Below are positions 56,201 to 64,000 of a stretch of DNA of 64,000 bases, piece by piece (the first letter of the stretch is position 1; every line of letters begins with the position of its first letter). The DNA comes from Psettodes erumei (taxonomy: Eukaryota > Chordata > Actinopteri > Pleuronectiformes > Psettodidae), in NCBI GenBank assembly GCA_016785225.1, contig JAFBJZ010000379.1:428501-492500 (forward strand), written 5' to 3'. The notes under the pieces are model-generated. The model worked only from the letters and a program-made list of their open reading frames with translations. It searched no databases and was not told the origin of the DNA. A program made the position numbers and the translations under genes.

Positions 56201-59200
56201 GCTGTAAAGATATAAGTTCAGTTGTAATTGCTTGTTGCCGCCTCAGCGCAGTGCAAATCTTTTAAGTTGAATGTACGTGAGGATTAAACACAAACAGCTT
56301 CCACTCAAACCAAAAATAAATGCAACCACAACCCCAGCAAAACAAAAACACAACTTTTAATCACGGTTACCCTGGAACATTTGGGTCCAACATCTTGCAC
56401 TCACCTTGATTTTTCTGTTTACGGTGCTGAACGCAAAACAAACCGCGGCTCGCTAACAAACTAAATGATGATGAAAACAGTTTCCAGCGAAGACGGAGCA
56501 GAATCTGACCCGGCGCGTCTCAAACTATAAATTGTCCCGTCAGTGAACCTGCAGTCACAGCCCCGGCTTATCTACCTTCCTTTAAATTATTAAAACATTC
56601 CCGAGTTTCCCAGGAAGTCTGATTCGTTTTCTCGGGATATACGGTGGGATCGCGGCTCACAGCTTTAGACAGCCAGTGCAAACCCTATAATTAAACTGAG
56701 CCCTCCACACTTTGTCAGCAGTCTGCGAGCAGATATCTGAAATTTGTATGACAGCTGATCATTGGCGCTGGGTCTGAGGTCTCTTGTTTCTTATCTGGCA
56801 ACGAACGAGCTGAAATCCCCTCTCGCAACAGTATGCAACCTGCATAGCCGCATAAATATTATGTCTCCCTAGGAACACAATAGTCGTATTTATTCCTTTA
56901 TTTTTAGGCCGGGTTTTTTTTTTTTTTTTTTCCATGTCAAATGCCGAGAGGAAGGTTTCTGACTCTTGCAGGAGCAGATTGCAACACGTTTCAGGACTCT
57001 GGTGAATAGATTAAAGGCCGGCGAGCGCCAGCTTTTGTTGAGCCGCGCCGACGCGAAACCTTCGAACGCTGTCAAACCTCTACCCTTGAAAGCCGGGGCG
57101 CCGCCGGTCTGACAGATGGTACCAGGAGGCCTGGTGTTTGCGTCGCCGCCGCCGCTCACCCCGAGCCCCGTCCACAGCGCTCAGCGTCACGGCGTCGCTC
57201 GGCGTGACACGCGAGCAGCCTCCCAGCCCCCCCCCCTCCATGTTGACACGGTCAAGGTCGCGTTCCTCGCCGCCGCAGTCAAAGGGCGTCGGTTGGCGGC
57301 ACGGAAAAGGTTGTTTTCACGACAGAAACGTTTCAGTTTATGATTTAGTGATCCTCGGTTTTCGTATTGATAAAATCCTGATCCTGCTCCCATGTGGTTG
57401 ATTTTACAGTATGCGTACGTACTGTACGTTTGAGCCTCTCATGCAGCAGGAGTCACTTTCAAAGCGATTCAGAGCTTCTAAGCTCATTAAATGTTAATCG
57501 AAAAATCTATTTTCAGATCACTTGGAGATCCGTCATGAGGGTTTCAGGCCAGCTCGGAGGCCACAGCTCGTGAGGAGCGAGCGGGACCAGCCTTTTAATT
57601 TGTCGCAAGCGTGAAAAGTGGATTTTTCTTTTACCCAAACGAAGGTGATTAAAATGACGTCGTCTGACGAAAAATCTCCACCACGGGCGACGTCTTGAGA
57701 CGAGCTCCGACCTAAGCGCCGCTCAGTCCGTTTTTAAGAGGCAGCGCCCGTCTCGCAGCGGCTTCTTGCAACACGTCCGCCGTCCGTTCCATTATTCATG
57801 ACGTGTTTTCTCAGACGGTGCCTCCAACCACGAGCGGTCCTGTCCGTCCTCTCCAGAAAGAGCCGTCCGAGGGCTGCGTACGCTGGAAGGCCCGTGTGTT
57901 TGTGGAGAAAAACAGATGTCCGGCAGCGTGAGGAAGACGCACGGCCTTTAACAGACTGGATCTTGAAAAAAAAAAAAAAAACGGGGAGCTGGTGAAGGAG
58001 ACGTAGCTGCAGATGAACCGTTTCCAAAATTAAAACCGCAGGCGTCTCCGTCATTTCTGCGTCGTCCTGCCAGGCTTGTCATTGCATCATCGCGCAAGAT
58101 TTCTCTCTTTCTGCTCAGCGTTTCTCGGCTTTTACTTCTGTGTCGAAACGGATCGTTTCTGTCTCGCCGTCATCCCACCCGGCGAAAAAAGGCGCAGACG
58201 CTTATTAGCTCTCACATAGGAGTGGTATTCGTGCCTCGATTAAAATGTGAGGGCGAATCTCCGAGCGGTTGTTAGCGGGAGTAACACGCCGAGCAGCGAA
58301 CTACAGGACTCGCTCCAAACCCTCGGGCTGTGAATCATCTTAATGCAATTTGTGCCGGCAGGTGGAAATGACTCAGATTTGTTCCCACGGTGAAATATCC
58401 AGCACGCCGATGTTCCTCTGCAGCGACCGGGCGGGTGCACGTTTGGTTTCCACACAGGCGCCGCACGAAAACTTGCTCAGGCCATCAGTCGTCTTTATGT
58501 GCCGCGTCGACACTTTCGTTTTGCAGCGAGTTGTTGTTTTTGCGTGAGAGTCCGGACCGTGACATCCGAACCAGAAAATATAAATAAAGCGTTTTCGCTT
58601 CCATGACGTGCGGCGAGGCTTTTTAATGGAGCCGTGTGCTTAGTACCTTTTTTAAATGAAGACATGGGGATAGGACAAAAGGAAGTCAGATATCTGCACC
58701 GGCATGTTAAGCAGAATCTCAGCCACAAAGGAGAAGCTCTGCTATCTAACGAAGCACAATGGACCAAAATATAATGTATGCAAATGAGGGAAACAGACAA
58801 AGGCTCCATTCTTCTCTCTGAGGTCTGTCGACTGTATCAGATTCCTAACTATCTTCTCAGCCCGTGCGCCGCGCTCAGACTACACGATATAAAAACAATT
58901 TTCTAAGTGCTGCTGCAGCGTTTCTCCTCATCGCTGTGCGAGTGCTTAAATAGAATAATATATTTCAGGCTTTGTGTGTGTGTGTGTGTTATCTGAATGT
59001 ATCTGCGGGGGCCGGGGAGATGTGACTGGCTGATTTAAACCGGAATAAGGCAGTTTTGAGACGTCGCCGCCGTCGTGAAATCAAAAGCTTTAAGTGACTT
59101 TCCTGAAATTCACCAGCCGGGTCAAGTGTGCGGCATCCATCGGCCTCGGAGCAAATTGCAGTAAATTGGATTAATTTACACGGTGACACTTTGAACTGGA

Positions 59201-60600
59201 TGTAGAAATAAACGCTTCTAAGCCCACACACACGTATAATAATTAAAAGATGTTTCCCTTTTAGGTTTCCTGTCGTTTTGAGATTCCAAACACTCGCAGA
59301 GTGAATCGTAAATTAACGAACCCGAGGTGAGGCGAAGGCTTTTCGCTCCGTTTGCTGATAGTTTTTACATTTCAGCTTCTCTGGTGTGTTGCAGCTCCAA
59401 GGATCTTTGCGCAGGAAGATTGAGGGACACATACCAAAGCAGAACGGGCTCTCCTGCGTCTTCTCCGGATCCGACTTCAAGCGGGTCCGCGTGGACGCCT
59501 CCGCTCTGGGACACGGGCCCTGCAACCACAACCTGAACCAGGCTCTTCAAGGGTCCTCGACCATGGGCGTGCAGAGGAAGAATTACATGATGCCCCACGG
59601 GGTGGGCTCCGACATCTTCAACATGACCCTGAAAGAGATGAAGAAGGAGCCCGTGGAGGTCCAGTCCTGCGGCCAGTCGAACGCGGAGATGATTTTCGAC
59701 TTCAAAGACGAAGCCGGCGGTCAGATCGACCCGGATCTCCAGGATCTGTTCGACGAGCTGACGAAGACGGTGCCCCCGCTGAACGATCTGGAGTTCGAGA
59801 AGATGCTGAAGCAGGACGACGCGTTCGGTCTGGATCTGGGTCGTCCCAGCTCGGCGGGCGCGGCCGCCGGCCTGTGCTCCCCGATGGAGAAGCAGATCAA
59901 GACGGAGCGCTCCCCGGATTACGGCCCGGTTCACGGGGGCTCGCCGCAGCTCCGGCCGGCCTCGGCGGGGCCCTCTTTCGCGCTGACCAGCGCCGCTTCC
60001 ACCCCGACGTCGCAGAAAGCCAGCGCTCAGGCGGGACACCCCAGAGCCATGCCCTGCTGGCCGGAAATATCCCACGCCGAGCAGCTGAAGCAGATGGCGG
60101 CGAACCAACAGCAGCCGGGCCCCCTGCTCCATCACCACCACCAGCCCCAACCTGTGGGACTGACCAGTTGGGCTCCCGCCATGAGCACCCACTCCTCCAC
60201 CAACGCCTTCCCCCAGGACAAGGTCTCCAGCCCGGCCCCGCTCGGCCAGCCGAGGATGAGCTCCCAGAGCAAAGGGATCAACAACTGCCTCTTCAAGTCC
60301 AACGGCCACGGCGGCCCCCACCATTTGGACTTGAAGGCTCTCAGCACCAAGCCCACGTTGCACTTCAGCCCCAAAGCGCCGCACTCGGCCGGCCAGCCCA
60401 TGTCCATCATGGCGAGCTCGGCGAGCAAGACCTCGGCCCAGCAGCAGCAGCAGCAGCAGCAGTCGCCCTCCGCGGGCCAGAATCAGCCGCACTCGACCCT
60501 CCACTTCCAGAACCAACAGATCTCCACGTCGGGGCCGCTTTGCCTGCAACCCAAGTCGGTTCCTGCCGGGCTCCCGTTCAAACTGGCCCAGCAGCGGCAG
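41153..60600 (+). CDS. maml2: Mastermind-like 2, coding exons 1-2 (partial gene)
   Basis: Nuclear coactivator that binds the Notch intracellular domain-CSL complex through its N-terminal helix and recruits p300. Exon 1 (41153-41576) and exon 2 (59395-60600) are present; the later exons lie beyond the window. The product is assigned to MAML2, not MAML1/3, by IVERLRARIELCRRHHSTCE, by RGQAESSDREHESTLHLL, and by the exon 2 block DPDLQDLFDELT. Exon 1 has an apparent one-base frame break between the homologous start and the MamL domain. Intron 1 is 17.8 kb (hundreds of kb in mammals). In human, MAML2 intron 1 is the break site for CRTC1-MAML2 fusions. Confidence 0.93.
41590..41674. repeat. (TG)n at the MAML2 exon 1 donor
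   Basis: 85 bp of pure TG beginning 13 nt after the splice junction and ending in GTGAGG, a second donor-like sequence at 41675. Confidence 0.96.
41869..41905. repeat. (TG)n microsatellite
   Basis: About 37 bp uninterrupted. Confidence 0.95.
44320..44371. repeat. (TG)n microsatellite
   Basis: 52 bp uninterrupted. Confidence 0.95.
45654..45697. repeat. (CA)n microsatellite
   Basis: 44 bp uninterrupted, 150 bp upstream of the G-rich minisatellite. Confidence 0.95.
45849..46081. repeat. G-rich 10-bp minisatellite
   Basis: About 23 copies of CCGGGGTGGG / CCTGGGTGGG with occasional longer G runs. Each unit has two G runs, so almost any stretch can form a G-quadruplex on the MAML2 sense strand. 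Flanked by (CA)n at 45654 and 46194. Confidence 0.93.
46194..46227. repeat. (CA)n microsatellite
   Basis: 34 bp uninterrupted. Confidence 0.95.
47006..47251. repeat. Two (TG)n arrays
   Basis: Arrays at 47006-47042 and 47214-47251. A (CA)n array follows at 47727-47760. Confidence 0.95.
51783..51819. repeat. (CA)n microsatellite
   Basis: 37 bp uninterrupted, preceded by an A run at 51731-51750. Confidence 0.95.
52130..52143 (+). promoter_or_regulatory. CTCF-like motif
   Basis: CCACTAGGGGGCAG, a textbook match to the CTCF core, in MAML2 intron 1. Visual match only. Confidence 0.5.
52915..53244. repeat. (CA)n and (TG)n arrays
   Basis: CA array at 52915-52949 and TG array at 53204-53244, inverted relative to each other with a spacer of about 255 nt. 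Confidence 0.95.
55505..55745. repeat. (TG)n and (TTTC)n arrays
   Basis: TG at 55505-55530 and imperfect TTTC units at 55708-55745. Confidence 0.92.
56012..56047. repeat. A8(TA)nT14 palindrome
   Basis: An A run, alternating TA and a T run form a perfect self-complementary arm around the centre; cruciform- or hairpin-prone. Confidence 0.9.
59395..60600 (+). CDS. maml2: MAML2 exon 2 (p300-binding/acidic region, polyQ)
   Basis: 402 codons in phase 0, starting LQGSLRRKIEGH and ending at PFKLAQQRQ before the donor GTAAGG. It carries the basic FKRVRV nuclear-localisation-type patch, LKEMKKEP, the acidic DPDLQDLFDELTKTVPP block linked in the family to p300 and activation, a MEKQIKTERSP stretch with a SUMO-type IKTE, SPQLRPASAGPSF, the HAEQLKQMAANQQQ helix shared with human, and a run of eight Gln near 60439-60462. 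The polyQ is far shorter than in human MAML2. Confidence 0.96.
60439..60462 (+). repeat. maml2: (CAG)8 polyglutamine tract in MAML2
   Basis: Eight consecutive, pure CAG codons. Human MAML2 has tracts several times longer at the corresponding place. Confidence 0.93.
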
Positions 60601-61250
60601 GTAAGGCCTCCAGTTCTGACTTCCTTCATGCACAGATGAAAACCATCTTATGACCCTGTAATCCCTCGTTTCCCAGTAAAGTGGGATTACAGTGTGAAGC
60701 TGTTTTGCAGCGTATTTAAAGGCGCAGCAGGTGTAGTCACGTGACGCAGAGTCAAACTTCACTCGCTCTTCCTCCTCCGTCTGCGGCAACAAATGCGGCG
60801 CTGTTGGCTCAGGGACTCTCCCGCCATTGTTCCCGCCGCCGTCTCTGTCTTTTTTTTTTTTTTTTTTCCCGCTGTTGAATATGCATTTCCCCTGAACGTG
60901 TTTTGACGATGACACAGATTGCCAGAGCACGGCAGATTAACATGCAGGACTTCTAATTTCTGTGCTTGTCATGGTGGCTCCCCGTCAGGGCACAGATATG
61001 CACAGCGGGATTTGCTAATTGGAGGTTGTTAGCTACAAGGGACAAGTGTTGGAAAATGACAGTAATCTGCTTAGCCTGGTGCCGGAGGTTGAATCACTGA
61101 TTTTTTATTTTTTTTTATGATTGGGGAGATTTGCCCCCCCCTTCATTTTGGCACTAACGGTATCTGTAGCCGTCTTTGTGTGAAATGATAATGCGAGTCA
61201 CACGAGCGCTCTCATAACCTCTGCAGATCAAGGGGAGTGTTTGAGTGACT

Positions 61251-61292
61251 GGGGGTGGGGGTGGGGGTGGGGGTGGAGATGGGTGGGTGGGG
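61251..61292. repeat. (GGGGGT)n repeat
   Basis: About four pure GGGGGT units then GGGTGGGT; the same hexamer family as 8877-8902. Confidence 0.88.
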
Positions 61293-63557
61293 TACAGGCG
61301 TAGAAGTAAACAAGATGGGGTGACAAATGCATACGGGCGCGACAGAACCAGTTTTGCCGCCGTACGAGAGTTTACAGTCGGAACAGAACGTGTCGTTTTC
61401 TGCGTTAAATTGAAAAAAAAAAAAATTTAAATCGTTGAAATTAGTGAAAAGTCTGTAATGAGCAACAAACACGACCTCGTTTCTTAACAGGTCAGATGTT
61501 TTCCATATAAACAATACACTGATTAAATATTCATCACAAGTGAAGTTACTATTTGCATTGGTGGTAATTAGTACGTACGTGCTTCTAAACTTAATGTAGG
61601 ACTTTACAATCTGAAATTAAAAGCAATAAAAAATGGGACATAATTAAAAAATAACAGCGGTGAAAGGGAAATGGAAGAGACTTAGAGAAGCTGGATATCA
61701 AGTAATGAAAAAGCCTTAAATGGATTTGGATTAATTATTAAAAAAAAAAAAAAAAAGACAACTTTCCCAAAGCCCGGAGCTCCTGAAAGTAAAAGCTCGG
61801 CCACCTCTGCTCTTTAAAATGCCGAGGACGTGTTCGAGTTCATCAGGGGTAAAGACTCGGCGAGACTTCCCTCCCAAGGACGTCGTGCGGTTTGTTTGAA
61901 CAAATAAGAAGAGGTGGTGAAGGAATTGTGGCGAAGAAATAAGAGCCACCTTCTGGTTGGTGTTTTAAAAAAAAAAAAAAAAAAAAAAAGGCCGATAATG
62001 ATGTTTGCCTTTTTCCGCGGCGGCCGGCACGAACAGGGTTAAAAGTCCAGCTAATGAGGAAGGGACGGCTCGCAGAGAGGGAGGGAAAGAGCCGAGTCTC
62101 TTCCCACAGCGAATTGAATTAGTAATGCCAGAAAAATAAAGGTTCTGAAAGAGCGGCCCTGATCCCCCCGTGTGACGGAGTGACGAGCAGCGGGCTTCCT
62201 CCCGCCCAGATCCTCGCTGCAGTTTAATAATCTGCTGCCAAGTCAAACGTGTCAAAACTCCCAAACTCTGAAACTCTTTTAAGTACGAGGTCATAAAAAA
62301 AAAAAAAAAAAAACTCTTTCAATGACAGTACGAGGACACTAATACATTATGAAACCTGAGATTTTGTGGTCGGTGGGCAGTGATGCCAGCTCAAGGACAA
62401 AGTGAACTGAAGCATTAAGATGAAAACACGCACTCGACAACGGCGGCAAGAGAAAAACAATCTGTGAAAATAAAATGAATTCCTAATTTTCATCATAGCA
62501 TAAAAATTATTTTCACAATGCGGATTGGACTTTATCAGGATTTATCAGGTTAAATTTAGTTTTTGGATTTTTAAGCATCTAATAATTCTGATGCAGTTCA
62601 GCCTTTTTGTGTATTTGCCTCTCGGTCCCTAACACATTAATGTCTGTTTGTCTCCAGTCTGATATCTGCTCAGCATGAAACGCTGAACTCCTCACCTCAG
62701 TCATTAGCTTCTGCTAACGTAGCATCCCATTGAAGATCTGAAAAAGTCCGAGTCATATCTGCAAAGCTGAAGCCGCGCTCGCAGTAAATAACGGCCGCTC
62801 GGCTTTCGTCGACGATCTCGCGGCACCGCGTCCCCTCGGTGGGGACGAGAGCTGGGACCAGGGGTGGGGGGGGGGTGGGGGGGGGGGTTGAGCCTACCGG
62901 GTCACTGTGAAGGGAGCGCTTGTTTCCTGGGAAAGGGAGCTGCGGCCAAGTCCAGATGCCGAGGCGCTCCCCGGGGACCGCGTCCCGAGTCCAGACTGGA
63001 GGAAGTGCAGTGTGAGAGCCGGCGAGGCTGGGCCCGGATCACCGTCAGCTGCCTGCACCGCCGCAGGATGGGAGGCTAAATCACTCCGCTCCTTCTCTGA
63101 GGCCCGAGCCACATGTGGTATTCATTTACAACAAGCTTGTGAAGAATGGGGGGGTGTACATGGAAAACAGCTTTATGACACATCAGGATGACAGAGAGGA
63201 TTACTCAGTTGTACACGCAAAAACACCCCTCGTCGGGTTTGTCTTTACAACGGCGATGGAACGAGTCCTCTCCGGCGAGGAAAATGTCTGCGACGGCTGC
63301 GCTTTCTCTCGCCGGCCAATCAGAGCCGGCGACGCCGCTTTCTGGAGTAACAGGAGAAACGTCTGTTTTGATGTCGTAGTCCCTGTGTAACCTCATTGCC
63401 ATGCTCGCTTTGCTGTGTGGGCTGAACTCAGAGGCAGAGCGAAGAGTATTAGCTCATGTGAAATGGCTTGTGACTCCTGATGAGTTTCAACTTCCCTCCT
63501 CCCCCCCGGTTCTCTAATCCTGTCTCGTTAGTTTCTCTGTATTTCAGCCCCATTCAT

Positions 63558-63559
<2 letters not shown>

Positions 63560-63592
<33 letters not shown>
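63560..63592. repeat. (CA)n microsatellite
   Basis: 33 bp uninterrupted. Confidence 0.95.
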
Positions 63593-63595
<3 letters not shown>

Positions 63596-64000
63596 CCCTC
63601 TCTTTTTTGTCTTGTTTTTCTTTTGGGACCACAAAGTCACCACCCTGTAGAGATTTGTCCTCTGCAAAGAATCTGTCCTCTAAGTAATCGCTTCTGCTAA
63701 ATGCACGGTTACGATTTAATCCATTTCACCCTGGGAAATATTTTAAGTCAACACGCTGACTGACACTTTATACACATCGTGTATTGACTTGGATTCGGTG
63801 CACATTAACCTCTTTGATGACAAATGGTTACACGTTGTGCGAGCCTGAGCCCGAGCACAAGGGTCCACAAGAAAGACTGGTTTTTAACGGAGCGCTTGGC
63901 CGACCCGTGTAGCTGCCTGAAGAAAAAAAAAAAAGAAGCAGCCAAAAAAAACATCCATTACAAGGGCATATAACATCTCAAACACCCATGATGGTGAAAG

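Larger units (their letters stand above)
41577..59394 (+). other. maml2: MAML2 intron 1
   Basis: 17.8 kb bounded by GTGAGT and TTGCAG. It contains many microsatellites, a G-rich 10-bp minisatellite (45849-46081), an A8(TA)nT14 palindrome (56012-56047), and unique, TAAT-rich stretches around 43440-43620, 50440-50770, 55360-55560, 56690-56880 and 58620-58870. Longer open frames on either strand (for example 42286-43053 minus) match no family known to me. Confidence 0.85.
60601..64000 (+). other. maml2: MAML2 intron 2 (5' part)
   Basis: Non-coding to the window end. It contains T and A runs (60850-60867, 61740-61756, 61967-61989, 62295-62312), the (GGGGGT)n tract at 61251-61292, a G-rich stretch at 62862-62888, (CA)n at 63560-63592, and unique, enhancer-like sequence at 60890-61090. 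No further exon is recognised. Confidence 0.8.

Noticed and set aside
59365..60930. 521-codon minus-strand open frame opposite MAML2 exon 2
   Set aside because: It is the mirror of a GC-rich coding exon with clear MAML2 homology on the + strand; composition alone explains the lack of stops.
1..64000. Intact transposon, retroviral remnant, CRISPR array or prokaryotic-type system
   Set aside because: No transposase, reverse transcriptase or integrase-like frame, no long terminal repeats and no spaced direct repeats were seen; the repeats present are micro- and minisatellites.

Overview
The window is vertebrate nuclear DNA, almost certainly from a teleost with a compact genome. Split genes with consensus GT-AG introns encode clear relatives of human TENM4, NARS2, GAB2 and MAML2. 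The intergenic and intronic space is short compared with mammals and crowded with (CA)n/(TG)n microsatellites. The species cannot be named from sequence alone. All four genes are on the + strand.

Layout. 1-1186 is the end of the last TENM4 intron. 1187-1945 is the terminal TENM4 coding exon, followed by a roughly 1.5 kb 3'UTR with several poly(A) signals. 3436-10860 is intergenic with no supportable gene. 11125-14454 is a complete 14-exon NARS2 (mitochondrial asparaginyl-tRNA synthetase); every exon phase closes and the product is 484 residues. 15380-37120 is a complete 10-exon GAB2 (docking adaptor, 677 residues as modelled), with a 3'UTR to about 38940. 38941-40272 is intergenic and ends in a 300-bp pyrimidine mirror tract. 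41153-60600 holds the first two coding exons of MAML2 (Notch coactivator), whose remaining exons lie beyond the window; 60601-64000 is its second intron.

How the genes relate. They do not form an operon-like unit. TENM4, NARS2 and GAB2 are also neighbours in human 11q14.1. MAML2 is a megabase-scale distance away on human 11q, so the GAB2-MAML2 junction marks a rearrangement between lineages. GAB2 works in receptor tyrosine kinase signalling (PI3K and SHP2 recruitment), MAML2 in Notch transcription, TENM4 in synaptic and axonal adhesion, and NARS2 in mitochondrial translation.

Points most worth checking: an apparent one-base frameshift in MAML2 exon 1; a likely internal GAB2 promoter (two CCAAT boxes, CRE, YY1) 0.6 kb upstream of exon 2 that would give a Met39-start isoform; a stop-free 90-nt optional intron and a NAGNAG acceptor in GAB2; paired inverted CA/TG arrays able to form long RNA hairpins; minisatellites (15-bp, about 12-bp, and a 10-bp G-rich type); and CTCF-like sites flanking GAB2. 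I found no evidence of a novel enzyme system, CRISPR array or intact mobile element.
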